NCBI GenBank assembly: GCA_023425865.1
Contig: JAFABV010000080.1
Span: 62,001-126,000 of the forward strand
Origin: Bacteroidota bacterium
Lineage (GTDB): Bacteria > Bacteroidota > Bacteroidia > Bacteroidales > Bacteroidaceae
Direction: 5' to 3'
DNA length: 64,000 nt
Shown: positions 1 to 9,573 of the stretch, piece after piece
Position numbering within the stretch: position 1 is the first letter of the stretch
Layout of the letters: every line of letters begins with the position of its first letter
Translations under genes and position numbers: made by a program
The notes under the pieces: model-generated
The model's input: only the letters and a program-made list of their open reading frames with translations
Told to the model about the DNA's origin: nothing
Database searches by the model: none

Positions 1-1
1 C

Positions 2-3000
2 ACCGACCTGGGTGAGAGCGACCGTGTGAGCAACCCCATGTGGAGTGTGGGTGGGTCGCCGGTGCCTGCCAATGCCGCCAACACAGAGTACTCGGCGATG
101 GTGGGGCAATATGTGGCTGCCCGCGACATCGACCAGACTGCCACTACGCTTGAGGGAGCCGGCTTGGTGGGCGGCAATGACTATGAGAAGATACAGAGCG
201 CACGCCTGCTCAATTCGTCGGAATACTCGGTCAATACGGCTTTGGGGTATGTGTCGCTGCGCACCTCTCTGCAGACTGACCAGGTGCTGGCCATTGCCTA
301 CGAGTACACTTACAACGGACAGACGTATCAGGTAGGCGAGTTTGCCAGCGACATCACGGACGTAAGTCAGGCGCTTTTCGTCAAATCGCTCAAGAATACC
401 AGCAACAATCCGCAGCAGGGCAACTGGCCGCTGATGATGAAGAACGTCTATTACTTGGCTTCTACCGTGGAAAAAGACAAGTTCAGGCTCGACGTGAAGT
501 TCCAGAGCGACACCGCGGGCGTGTACCTTTCTTATATTCCAGAGACGCAGGTGAAGAGTCAGACGCTCATCAAAGTGCTGGGTGCCGACCGTTTGGACAA
601 TAACAACAAGGCCCACTCCAATGGCTACTTCGATTATGTGGAGGGCTACACCGTGAGCAATGGGCGTGTGTTCTTCCCCACGGTAGAACCCTTCGGCAGA
701 AGTCTCTACGATTATCTCGTCAGTCATGGCGTGCCTGCGCAGACGGCTAATAAGTATGCTTTCACCGAACTTTACGACTCTACAAAGACCATTGCCAAGC
801 AGATAGCTGAGAAAGACAAGTACCTATTGCAGGGACAGTACCGGGGTACCTCGGCCAACGTCATCTCCTTAGGCGCGTACAATGTGCCCCAGGGATCGGT
901 CACGGTGACGGCGGGCGGCGTACGCCTCACTGAGGGAGCTGACTATTCGGTAGACTACAGCGCCGGCGAAGTGACTATCCTCAACCAGAGCATCATAGAC
1001 GCGGGAACGTCGGTCAATGTGTCGTTAGAGAGCCAGAGCATGTATTCGCAGGAGCGCAAGACCATGCTTGGCATGAACTGGGAGTACGATTTTTCTAAGA
1101 ACTTCCAGATATCGGGAACCTTGCAGCACCTCTCTGAGCAGGCCCTCACCACCAAGGTGGCCATGGGTAAGGAACCGCTCAACAATACCCTTTGGGGATT
1201 CAATATCAACTGGAAAAAGGAGAGCCAATGGCTTACCAATATGCTCGACAAGTTGCCACTGCTGCACCTCACCCAGCCCTCGCAAATCTCGTTCACTGGT
1301 GAGTTTGCCCAGCTCATTGCCGGGCAGACCAGTGGTGTGCAAGACAATGCCTCGTACATCGATGACTTTGAGAATACCACCGACAAGATAGACGTATCGA
1401 CACCTGCCAACTGGGTGCTTTCAAGTGTGCCCTCCATGTTCTCCGAGAGTCAGGACAAGGTCACTCTGCGCAGTGGCTACAACCGCTCGCTGTTGGCTTG
1501 GTACAACATCGACCCGCTGTTCACCCGTCGCAGCAGCTCGTTGACGCCCGGTCATATCAAGAGCGACCTCGACCAGCTCAGTGACCCCTACGTGCGTGAG
1601 GTGTATGTCAAGGAAATCTATCCCAACCGCGACCAAAGTAGCTACAGCGGTGCCACTGCCACGCTACCCATCCTCAACCTGGCCTTCTATCCCAACGAGC
1701 GCGGCCCCTACAACTTCAACCCCGACCTTACTTCCACCGGACAACTCAACAATCCCGCCGCGCATTGGGGCGGCATGATGCGTAAGCTCGATACCAATGA
1801 CTTCGAGACGGCCAATATCGAGTACATCGAGTTCTGGATGATGGACCCCTTCATCAATAGCAGCCAGCAGTCTGACGCTTCTCAATATGGCGGTGACTTC
1901 TATATCAATTTAGGTGAAGTGTCGGAAGATGTGCTGCGCGATGGTAAGAAATTCTATGAGAGCGGATTGCCTGTCGACGGGTCGCAGAGCTTTACCTATA
2001 CCCAGTGGGGCAAGATTCCCACACAGTCTATGGTGAACTACGCCTTTGCCACGACCAAGGGCAGCAGGACGCAGCAAGACTTGGGATTGAACGGACTCAA
2101 TGACACCGAAGAGCGAACGTTCCAAAGTTACCAGGATTTCCTTACCCAGATACAAGGCAAGGTAAATGCCGCGGTGTGGGATTCTATTTCGGCCGACCCT
2201 GCTAACGACAACTACCATTACTTCCGTGGTACCGACTACGACAATATGCAGGCTTCCATTCTTCGCCGTTATAAGTATATTAACAATCCTCAGGGCAACT
2301 CACCTGATACCGACAACCGGACGGAGAACTATGACACCTCGTACAAGACCACACCCGACGTGGAGGACATCAACCAGGACTATACGCTCAATGAGTATGA
2401 AAAATACTACCAGTACCACGTGTCGGTGCGACCGGAGGACCTTGAAGTGGGCAAGAACTTCATCGTCGATAAGCGCGAAACATCGCCCACGCTTCGCAAT
2501 GGCAAGAACGATGTAAAGATCACTTGGTACCAGTTCCGCATTCCCCTCACCGAGTTTGAAAACCGTGTGGGCAATATCTCCGACTTCACCAGCGTACGCT
2601 TCATGCGTATGTTCCTTACGGGCTTCCAGCATCCGGTGGTGATGCGTTTCGCGAGTCTCGACCTCGTGCGTGGCATGTGGCGCGTGTATGAGCAGAACCT
2701 CGACAACTCGGCAGCCCAGACGGGCACCATGACTACGGCCTCGGTGAGCATTGAGGAAAACAACGACAAGACACCGGTGAACTATGTGCTGCCCCCGGGC
2801 ATCGAGCGCCCGCAGGACCCCAGCCAGCGCCAGCTGGTGGAAGCCAACGAGCAGGCGCTGCAGATCAATGTCGATAACCTTTCGAATGGTGAGTCGAAGA
2901 GTGTGTATAAGAACACCACGCTCGACCTCAGGCAGTACAAGCGCCTGCAGATGTTCGTTCATGCCAACGCCCACGAGCAGAACACCACCAACCTGCAGGA

Positions 3001-6000
3001 CAACCAGTTGGCCCTGTTTGTGCGCTTGGGTTCTGACTACAAGAGCAACTACTACGAATACGAGATACCATTGAAGCTCACGCCGGCCGGGCACTACGAC
3101 CGCATGTCGCGCCAGCAGAGTGAGGCGGTGTGGCCCGCTGAGAATATGCTCGACATCCCTCTGTCGTTGCTGACACAGGTGAAGAAGGAACGCAACATAC
3201 AGAAGGCACAGGGACTGGCTTCGTTCAATCGCCCCTATGAGGCCTACGACGCCGACCATCCCAAAAACAAGGTCACGGTGATGGGTAATCCTACGTTGGG
3301 CGAGGTGAAGACCATGATTATCGGTGTGCGCAACCTTGCGGCCGATGCCAAGAGCGGCGAGGTGTGGGTCAACGAACTCAGGCTGAAAGAATACAACAAC
3401 TCTGGCGGATGGGCCGCCAATGGCAACCTCAATATGCAGTTGTCTGATCTGGGTACGATGAACGTACAAGGCAGGTACGTGTCTAAGGGCTTTGGCGGAT
3501 TGGAGGATGGCGTGAGCGCACGGGCACAGGACGACCAGAGCAACGTGGCGTTTACGACAAGTCTCGAACTCGGAAAGTTCTTCCCTGCCAAGGCCAAGGT
3601 CTCTGCACCTTTATATTATAGTGTCACCAAGGAGGTGAGCCGTCCGAAGTATAATCCGCTCGATACCGACATGGAATTGAGCGATGCTTTGGAGAGCAGT
3701 CCGAGCAAAATGTACCGCGACTCGATAGAGAACATTGCCGTGACGAAGGTCATCAACACCAATTTCTCGTTGTCCAACGTACGCGTGGGCATACAGACCA
3801 AGCGGCACCCCATGCCCTATGACCCTGCCAACTTCTCGTTCTCTTACAGTCACAGCCACAGCCATAGGCAGGGCGAAACCACCATTTACGAGAATGAGGA
3901 CAACTGGCGTGGAAGCATGAACTACAACTGGACACCGGTGTACAAGCCATGGGAACCGTTTAAGAAGCTGAAGAGCAAGAGCAAGTGGCTCGATATCGCC
4001 AAGCGCTTCGGCCTGAACTGGCTGCCCCAGAACATCGGCTTCAACTCCGAGCTGACGCGCTCGTACTACGAGCTGCAGGAGCGTGACATGGAGGCGACGG
4101 AGAACTCGATGCTGCCGCTGACCTTCTCCGAGCAGTTCCTCTGGAACCGCGACTTCCAGTTGCGGTGGGACCTCACCAGAAATATCCACATGAACTTCCA
4201 GAGCGCCACCCATGCCGAGATAGAGGAGCCTTACACCCCAGTGAACAAAGACCTTTATCCTACGCGCTATGACGCGTGGAAAGACTCGGTATGGACGAGT
4301 ATCAAGCATCTCGGCACACCGCTCGACTACCAGCAAACCTTTACTCTGTCGTATCAGCCGCCCCTCAACCTGCTGCCCATTTTCGACTGGGTGCGCACCG
4401 ACGCGTCGTATAACGCCACCTATCACTGGATACGTGGCACCGACTTAGAGGATGGCACCTCATTGGGCAACACCATACAGAACAACCGACAGCTGAACAT
4501 CAATGGCAACTTTGACCTGGTAAAGCTCTACAACCATATACCTTTCCTCAAGAAAGCCAATGAGCGCTTTGACAAAGAGCCTACCCAGGCAGACCTCAGG
4601 AAGATGAAGCAGGACAAGGAAAAGGCCAGGGCTGAGCGGGCTAAGCAGCAGGAGGAACTGAACAAGGTGCGGCAACAGGCAGTGGCCGATGGCAAAGACC
4701 CCGCGAAGGCCGTGCAGGAGCTCTTGGCCAAGCGCAAGGAAGAAGAGGCCAAGAAAAAGACGCTGCCAATGAACCGCAGGTCGTTTGAGAAGGAAATCAC
4801 GCTCAGGCCCGACACCACCATCGAGGTGACTCACGGCAGGAACAGCCGCCGACTCATCGTGAGGGCCAAGACCCAGGATGGTAAGACTTATCAGTTGAAA
4901 TACCGCAAGGTCGATGCTAACCGCATACGCATCAGCAACCGTATGGATTCGACGCTACAGCTGAAACTCACCGTGACGGCCAAGCAGCCCCTCGAAGAGA
5001 AGGCCTGGTACAAGACCACCCAGGCCATCGCGCGCGTCGCCATGATGGTGCGCAATGTTAGTGTGTCGTATCGCAACCAGTACTCCATGGCCTTGCCGGG
5101 CTTTATGCCCACAGTTGGCGATGTCTTCGGACAAACACGCGGCACGGGGGCACTGTCTCCGGGGCTCGACTTCGCCTTTGGTCTGGTGGGCGACAGTTAT
5201 ATCGAGAAGGCCCGCGGCAATAACTGGCTGCTGATGAATGACAGCGTGGCAACGCCCGCTACCACCAATCTCACTGAGGATTTGCAGTTGCGTGCCACGC
5301 TCGAACCCATCAAGAACCTGAAGATAGACCTCAACGCCAGTCGCACCTCGACCAAGGCCAAGAGCGTACAATACATGTACGCAGGCAATCCCACGACCGA
5401 GTCGGGCACATTCACCATGACCACGATTTCTATTGGTTCAGCTTTCGAGGGCATGGGCAATGCCAACAACGGCTTCCACAGTTCTACGTTCGAGAAGTTT
5501 GTCAACTCCTTGGAGGGCTTCCGTCAGCGGGTGGAGAGCCGTTATGCGGGCATGGCCTATCCTGCCGGAAGCAGTCTGGCGGACGCCACTTTCGACCCGT
5601 CTCATGGTGGGGTCAACCTTTATAGCGGCGATGTGATGATACCCGCTTTCTTGGCCAACTACACAAGTATGGGTGGTGGCAGTTTGGACATATTCCCCGC
5701 GCTGTCGCGCCTGCTGCCCAACTGGACCCTGCGTTACAGCGGCTTAGGCAAGTTGCCATGGTTTCGCGACGTATTCAAGAGCGTGACCCTCAACCACAGC
5801 TACAAGAGCATCTTTGCCATCGGCACCTACCAGAGCTATTCCACCTTCATGGAACTCATGGGGCCGGGCATGGGCTTTATTACCGACGCCACGACAGGCA
5901 ATCTTATCCCCAACTCCATGTACAACGTCTCTACGGTGAGCATCAACGAGGCCTTCTCACCCTTGCTTGGTATAGATTTCACCTTACAGAATAACCTTAC

Positions 6001-6490
6001 CGCCAAGGTAGAGTACCGTCAGACGCGCGTGCTGTCGCTGTCGATGACCAGTGTACAGGTCAACGAGGCGCTGAGCAAAGACTGGGTGTTAGGCTTTGGT
6101 TATAAGATCAGCAACTTTGAACTCTTTGGAGGCAATACCCGTAAGGTGGTGAAGGGCAGGAGCGCCACCAATGCCGCCAGAGCCGCCAGCAAGACGCAGA
6201 ACCAGTCTGCCACTCGTGGAGGAATCAACCGTGACCTTAACCTGCGTTTGGACATATCCTATCGTAGGCAGGCCAGCATTACGCGCGACATCGCCTCAAT
6301 GACCTCGTCGGCCAGCAGCGGCAACACGGCCTTCAAGTTCTCGTTCATGGCCGACTACACATTCTCGCGCCTGCTCACCATGAGCTTCTACCTCGACCGG
6401 CAGACCAACACACCGCTTCTGAGCAACAGCAGTTATCCCACCACCACGCAAGACTTTGGGTTGAGCATCAAGTTCAGCTTGACAAGATAG
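2..6490 (+). CDS. sprA: SprA/Sov T9SS outer-membrane translocon, 5' end outside window
   Basis: The reading frame is open from base 2, so the start lies before the window and about 2163 residues of the C-terminal part are visible. SprA (Sov in Porphyromonas) is the very large outer-membrane beta-barrel through which type 9 secretion cargo leaves the cell. Seen here: long runs of alternating beta-strand-like sequence, family-like phrases such as DNASYIDDFENTTDKID, and GEVWVNELRL near the middle. There is a Lys/Glu-rich, probably coiled-coil insert at about 4571-4770, and the end FGLSIKFSLTR finishes in an aromatic-rich strand typical of outer-membrane barrels. A His/Ser-rich patch (SYSHSHSHRQ) lies near 3840-3880. 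No frameshift is visible. The exported subtilase at 33649, which has a T9SS-like tail, is a possible client. The large antisense frames here are composition shadows. Identity is highly likely; the missing N-terminus cannot be assessed. Confidence 0.93.
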   Translation, partial: TDLGESDRVSNPMWSVGGSPVPANAANTEYSAMVGQYVAARDIDQTATTLEGAGLVGGNDYEKIQSARLLNSSEYSVNTALGYVSLRTSLQTDQVLAIAYEYTYNGQTYQVGEFASDITDVSQALFVKSLKNTSNNPQQGNWPLMMKNVYYLASTVEKDKFRLDVKFQSDTAGVYLSYIPETQVKSQTLIKVLGADRLDNNNKAHSNGYFDYVEGYTVSNGRVFFPTVEPFGRSLYDYLVSHGVPAQTANKYAFTELYDSTKTIAKQIAEKDKYLLQGQYRGTSANVISLGAYNVPQGSVTVTAGGVRLTEGADYSVDYSAGEVTILNQSIIDAGTSVNVSLESQSMYSQERKTMLGMNWEYDFSKNFQISGTLQHLSEQALTTKVAMGKEPLNNTLWGFNINWKKESQWLTNMLDKLPLLHLTQPSQISFTGEFAQLIAGQTSGVQDNASYIDDFENTTDKIDVSTPANWVLSSVPSMFSESQDKVTLRSGYNRSLLAWYNIDPLFTRRSSSLTPGHIKSDLDQLSDPYVREVYVKEIYPNRDQSSYSGATATLPILNLAFYPNERGPYNFNPDLTSTGQLNNPAAHWGGMMRKLDTNDFETANIEYIEFWMMDPFINSSQQSDASQYGGDFYINLGEVSEDVLRDGKKFYESGLPVDGSQSFTYTQWGKIPTQSMVNYAFATTKGSRTQQDLGLNGLNDTEERTFQSYQDFLTQIQGKVNAAVWDSISADPANDNYHYFRGTDYDNMQASILRRYKYINNPQGNSPDTDNRTENYDTSYKTTPDVEDINQDYTLNEYEKYYQYHVSVRPEDLEVGKNFIVDKRETSPTLRNGKNDVKITWYQFRIPLTEFENRVGNISDFTSVRFMRMFLTGFQHPVVMRFASLDLVRGMWRVYEQNLDNSAAQTGTMTTASVSIEENNDKTPVNYVLPPGIERPQDPSQRQLVEANEQALQINVDNLSNGESKSVYKNTTLDLRQYKRLQMFVHANAHEQNTTNLQDNQLALFVRLGSDYKSNYYEYEIPLKLTPAGHYDRMSRQQSEAVWPAENMLDIPLSLLTQVKKERNIQKAQGLASFNRPYEAYDADHPKNKVTVMGNPTLGEVKTMIIGVRNLAADAKSGEVWVNELRLKEYNNSGGWAANGNLNMQLSDLGTMNVQGRYVSKGFGGLEDGVSARAQDDQSNVAFTTSLELGKFFPAKAKVSAPLYYSVTKEVSRPKYNPLDTDMELSDALESSPSKMYRDSIENIAVTKVINTNFSLSNVRVGIQTKRHPMPYDPANFSFSYSHSHSHRQGETTIYENEDNWRGSMNYNWTPVYKPWEPFKKLKSKSKWLDIAKRFGLNWLPQNIGFNSELTRSYYELQERDMEATENSMLPLTFSEQFLWNRDFQLRWDLTRNIHMNFQSATHAEIEEPYTPVNKDLYPTRYDAWKDSVWTSIKHLGTPLDYQQTFTLSYQPPLNLLPIFDWVRTDASYNATYHWIRGTDLEDGTSLGNTIQNNRQLNINGNFDLVKLYNHIPFLKKANERFDKEPTQADLRKMKQDKEKARAERAKQQEELNKVRQQAVADGKDPAKAVQELLAKRKEEEAKKKTLPMNRRSFEKEITLRPDTTIEVTHGRNSRRLIVRAKTQDGKTYQLKYRKVDANRIRISNRMDSTLQLKLTVTAKQPLEEKAWYKTTQAIARVAMMVRNVSVSYRNQYSMALPGFMPTVGDVFGQTRGTGALSPGLDFAFGLVGDSYIEKARGNNWLLMNDSVATPATTNLTEDLQLRATLEPIKNLKIDLNASRTSTKAKSVQYMYAGNPTTESGTFTMTTISIGSAFEGMGNANNGFHSSTFEKFVNSLEGFRQRVESRYAGMAYPAGSSLADATFDPSHGGVNLYSGDVMIPAFLANYTSMGGGSLDIFPALSRLLPNWTLRYSGLGKLPWFRDVFKSVTLNHSYKSIFAIGTYQSYSTFMELMGPGMGFITDATTGNLIPNSMYNVSTVSINEAFSPLLGIDFTLQNNLTAKVEYRQTRVLSLSMTSVQVNEALSKDWVLGFGYKISNFELFGGNTRKVVKGRSATNAARAASKTQNQSATRGGINRDLNLRLDISYRRQASITRDIASMTSSASSGNTAFKFSFMADYTFSRLLTMSFYLDRQTNTPLLSNSSYPTTTQDFGLSIKFSLTR

Positions 6491-6710
6491 CGCGGAACCT
6501 CAACTCCCGTCCCGCAATTCACTGCCCATCACGATTCAAGCAGGGGTTCCTCTGTGTGCCATCATCCATATAATTGCATGGGACGACCGCACATTGTCTG
6601 TTGGAATGAGAGGAGCGTAGTGTAGTGGCATGACACTTTCTTGCTGTGAAAACTAAATAGGATGGCACGGTTTTTGCCAAAAGAACCTCGTAATCAAACA
6701 TAGAAGTATT

Positions 6711-7334
6711 ATGAAAGTATTATTGGTAAACGGGAGTCCGCGAAAAAACGGCAACACGTTTGTAGCACTGACTGAGGTGGCGCACACCTTGGAGGCTGAG
6801 GGCATAGAGACTGAGATCGTCCAGATTGGCAACAAGCCCGTGCGGGGATGTATCGCCTGCATGACTTGCAAGAAGAAGCAGAACGGACGTTGCACCTTCG
6901 ACGATGATATCTGCAATCGCATCTTAGAGAAGGCGGCAGGTGCCGATGGCTTTGTCTTCGGTTCCCCCACGTATTACGGTCAGCCCAACGGAGCGCTGAT
7001 GTCGGTCATACAGCGTATGCTCTATGCCGACGTCATGGATTTTGTTTACAAGCCTGTGGCCAACGTTGTGGTATGCCGTCGTGGTGGTGCCACGGCAGCT
7101 TATCAGACCATGAACATGCCGTTCGAGATGTCGTGCATGCCCATCGTCACTTCTCAGTATTGGAACATCAGCTATGGAGCCGAACCCGGTGAGACGGCTT
7201 CCGACAGCGAAGGCATGCAGACCATGCGCACCATGGGCCGCAACATGGCTTGGATGTTGAAGAAAATCCATGCTGGCGAAGGGAAGGACATTCCTCCCTT
7301 CGAGCCTTTCCAGATGATGAACTTCATACGTTAG
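6711..7334 (+). CDS. Flavodoxin-like iron-sulfur flavoprotein / NADPH-dependent FMN reductase family
   Basis: This is a 207-residue cytosolic protein with a flavodoxin fold. The N-terminal VLLVNGSPRKNGNT (residues 3-16) is the FMN phosphate-binding loop. It is followed by a compact cluster C47-x2-C50-x2-C53-x7-C61, which matches the iron-sulfur flavoprotein (Isf) motif CX2CX2CX4-7C, so a [4Fe-4S] cluster next to FMN is likely. GSPTYYGQPNGALMSVIQR (about 84-102) is the second flavin-contacting loop. Family members move electrons to O2, peroxide or quinone-type acceptors, often in anaerobes under oxidative stress; the substrate here is unknown. It stands alone, 220 bp after sprA and convergent with nadB. 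I see no clear TAnnTTTG element directly upstream. Family call good, Fe-S content inferred from cysteine spacing. Confidence 0.85.
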   Translation: MKVLLVNGSPRKNGNTFVALTEVAHTLEAEGIETEIVQIGNKPVRGCIACMTCKKKQNGRCTFDDDICNRILEKAAGADGFVFGSPTYYGQPNGALMSVIQRMLYADVMDFVYKPVANVVVCRRGGATAAYQTMNMPFEMSCMPIVTSQYWNISYGAEPGETASDSEGMQTMRTMGRNMAWMLKKIHAGEGKDIPPFEPFQMMNFIR

Positions 7335-7377
7335 GCCGGGGCATCGGCCCTTGCTATATTCCGTTGCAGGGCGGTGC

Positions 7378-8961
7378 TTACTTGTCGTAGGCGTGTACCG
7401 GATAGTCGATGGTGTAATGCAGTCCGCGGCTCTCCTTGCGCTCTATGGCCATGCGGGTGATGAGATACCCCGTGTTGATCATGTTGCGCAGTTCGCAGAG
7501 GTCGCGCGATATTTTCACGCGCTTGAACAGGTTTTCGGTCTCCTCGTAGAGCATGTCGAGACGGTCCCAGGCACGCTTGAGCCGCAGGTCGCTGCGCACA
7601 ATGCCTACGTAGTTAGACATGATTTCACCCACCTCCTTGTTGGCCTGGGTAATAAGCACATGCTCCTCGTTGGTGAGTGTGCCCTCGTCGTTCCACTCAG
7701 GCACCTTCTCGTTGAAGTCGTACTCGTCGAAATGGTCTAAAGAATGGCGGGCCGCGGTCTCGGCATAGACAATGGCCTCGATGAGCGAGTTGCTGGCCAG
7801 ACGGTTGCCACCGTGCAGGCCCGTACACGAACATTCGCCCAAGGCATAGAGCCGCTCGATGCTCGAGCATCCGTTGAGGTCGACCTTGATGCCGCCGCAC
7901 ATATAGTGGGCCGCGGGTCGCACGGGAATCATCTCCTTGGTGATGTCGATGCCGATCGACAGGCACTTGCGATAGATATTGGGAAAGTGCTCTTTGGTCT
8001 GTTCCGGGTCTTTGTGGGTGACATCGAGAAACACATGGCTCAGTCCGTTTTTCTTCATTTCATTGTCGATGGCCCTCGCCACGATGTCACGCGGTGCCAG
8101 CGACCCACGCTCGTCGTAGTGCTTCATGAAGGCTTCGCCGTCGGGCAGACGCAGTATGCCGCCGTAGCCGCGCATGGCCTCGGTGATGAGGTATGCCGGA
8201 TGGGTTTCGCCGGGATGATAGAGCGAGGTGGGGTGAAACTGCACAAACTCCATATCCTTCACCGTGCCCTTGGCCCTATAGACCATGGCCTCGCCGTCGC
8301 CCGTGGCGATGATAGGATTGGTGGTATTGTTATACACTGCGCCGCAACCGCCGGTACACATCACCGTTACCTTGCTCAGATAAGTGTCTACCTGCTGTTG
8401 GGGGTTGAGGATATAGGCGCCGTAACAATATATATAAGGTGTGCGGCGCGTGACGCGTGCGCCTAAGTGGTGCTGTGTGATAATCTCCACGGCAAAGTGA
8501 TTTTCCTTGACGTCGATATAGGGATTAGCCCTTACGGCAGCCATCAGCGAGCGCTGTATCTCCGCGCCGGTGTCGTCGGCATGGTGCAGAATGCGAAACT
8601 CGGAGTGGCCGCCCTCACGGTGCAGGTCAAAGTTTCCGTCGTCCTTGCGGTCGAAATTGGTGCCCCATTGCACCATTTGCTCAATTTGTCCGGGTGCCAT
8701 TTTCACCACCTGCTCCACGGCGGCGCGGTCGCTGATGTAGTCGCCGGCCACCATGGTGTCATCGATGTGCTTCTCAAAATTGTCTACTTCAAGATTGGTC
8801 ACCGATGCCACGCCGCCCTGCGCAAACTTGGTGTTGGCTTCGTCGAGTGTGGTTTTGCAGATGATACATACTTTTCCCTTTTGAGCTTGGGCCACTTTGA
8901 GGGCGTAGCTCATGCCGGCGATGCCTGCGCCAATGATCAGAAAATCGTATTGGTAAGTCAT
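7378..8961 (-). CDS. nadB: L-aspartate oxidase
   Basis: NadB oxidises L-aspartate to iminoaspartate with FAD, the first step of de novo NAD synthesis; fumarate can replace O2 in anaerobes. The FAD dinucleotide fold is IIGAGIAGMSYALKVAQ at the N-terminus. Further family motifs are KFAQGGVASV, EGGHSEFRILHHADDTG, VMCTGGCGAVYNNTTNP, the active-site region FVQFHPTSLY, RGYGGILRLPDGEAF, and GLHGGNRLASNSLIEA, where NadB and succinate dehydrogenase flavoproteins bind FAD. I choose the ATG at 8961 (MTYQYDFLIIGAG) because the upstream in-frame extension adds 19 residues absent from the family and runs towards the promoter. That gives 527 residues, the usual length. nadA and nadC, its pathway partners, are not in the window. 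Confidence 0.95.
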   Translation of the reverse strand: MTYQYDFLIIGAGIAGMSYALKVAQAQKGKVCIICKTTLDEANTKFAQGGVASVTNLEVDNFEKHIDDTMVAGDYISDRAAVEQVVKMAPGQIEQMVQWGTNFDRKDDGNFDLHREGGHSEFRILHHADDTGAEIQRSLMAAVRANPYIDVKENHFAVEIITQHHLGARVTRRTPYIYCYGAYILNPQQQVDTYLSKVTVMCTGGCGAVYNNTTNPIIATGDGEAMVYRAKGTVKDMEFVQFHPTSLYHPGETHPAYLITEAMRGYGGILRLPDGEAFMKHYDERGSLAPRDIVARAIDNEMKKNGLSHVFLDVTHKDPEQTKEHFPNIYRKCLSIGIDITKEMIPVRPAAHYMCGGIKVDLNGCSSIERLYALGECSCTGLHGGNRLASNSLIEAIVYAETAARHSLDHFDEYDFNEKVPEWNDEGTLTNEEHVLITQANKEVGEIMSNYVGIVRSDLRLKRAWDRLDMLYEETENLFKRVKISRDLCELRNMINTGYLITRMAIERKESRGLHYTIDYPVHAYDK

Positions 8962-9015
8962 GATATGTGTATAGATAATGCCCAAGAGTGCCGGTCTTGA
9001 GCGTATGATCAGGTG

Positions 9016-9023
9016 CAAATTTA
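9016..9023 (-). promoter_or_regulatory. -7 element of nadB promoter
   Basis: On the minus strand this reads TAAATTTG, matching the Bacteroidetes -7 consensus TAnnTTTG. It lies about 55 bp upstream of the chosen nadB ATG. No clear -33 TTTG is visible at the right spacing, so this is a moderate call. Confidence 0.45.
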
Positions 9024-9068
9024 CGAAATATTATCTTTATGGGGGACACTAAATTGCAATAATCTTTG

Positions 9069-9076
9069 TAATTTTG
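9069..9076 (+). promoter_or_regulatory. -7 element for the PH-like membrane protein gene
   Basis: TAATTTTG matches the TAnnTTTG consensus and lies 46 bp before the ATG at 9123, in the divergent spacer shared with nadB. The -33 region is weak. Confidence 0.45.
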
Positions 9077-9122
9077 CAAGCTATAATAACATCAGACAAA
9101 TCATCTGTCTGTCCAAGTTGGC

Positions 9123-9503
9123 ATGACACGAACATTTCAACACCGTCTCACCCTGGGTGCCCTGGGCGGCATCGGCATACTGCTGTTGCTCACCTTTTAT
9201 TTCTTTTGGGTCAAGGCCTTTGTGCTTGGCCTGGTACTCACTGTGGCCGTGGTGCTGTTTATCGAGCGTATGCTCCATTCCGACTATGTGCTTGGCGACG
9301 GTAAGCTCGTCATCAACAAAGGGCGATTTGCCAGACGCACGGAGATAGCCCTGAGCGACATCAAGGCTTGCCGACCCATGACCACCACCTTCGGCATGGC
9401 TCACTACCTGCTCATAGAGTATGGCGACGACAAGCTGGTGGCCGTGGAACCCAAGAACGAACAGTCGTTTGTGGCACAGTTGCGCAAAGAGATGGGACGT
9501 TGA
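9123..9503 (+). CDS. Small membrane protein with bacterial PH-like domain
   Basis: This is a 126-residue protein. Two hydrophobic spans at about residues 13-29 and 31-48 form a membrane hairpin. They are followed by a soluble, strand-rich C-terminus (DYVLGDGKLVINKGRF...TEIALSDIKACRP...LLIEYGDDKLVAVEPKNEQSFVAQLRK) with the pattern of bacterial PH (bPH/YcxB-like) domains. Such proteins are anchored in the inner membrane and their role is mostly unknown. It is divergent from nadB and 70 bp before dacB on the same strand, so the two may be co-transcribed. Assignment rests on architecture only. Confidence 0.7.
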   Translation: MTRTFQHRLTLGALGGIGILLLLTFYFFWVKAFVLGLVLTVAVVLFIERMLHSDYVLGDGKLVINKGRFARRTEIALSDIKACRPMTTTFGMAHYLLIEYGDDKLVAVEPKNEQSFVAQLRKEMGR

Positions 9504-9573
9504 AAGCGGGCACCTGGTGGATGGGTGCGTCGGTGTCCGACCGGCAGATGGTAGAGAGATATTCGGATAGAAC

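Noticed and set aside
2300..3469. 389-codon minus-strand frame antisense to sprA
   Set aside because: It is opposite a clearly coding SprA region, is rich in His/Val/Arg as expected of a shadow of GC-rich codons, and has no domain.
6491..6710. Possible tRNA or small RNA in the spacer after sprA
   Set aside because: No cloverleaf, no CCA-type end and no terminator could be found by eye.
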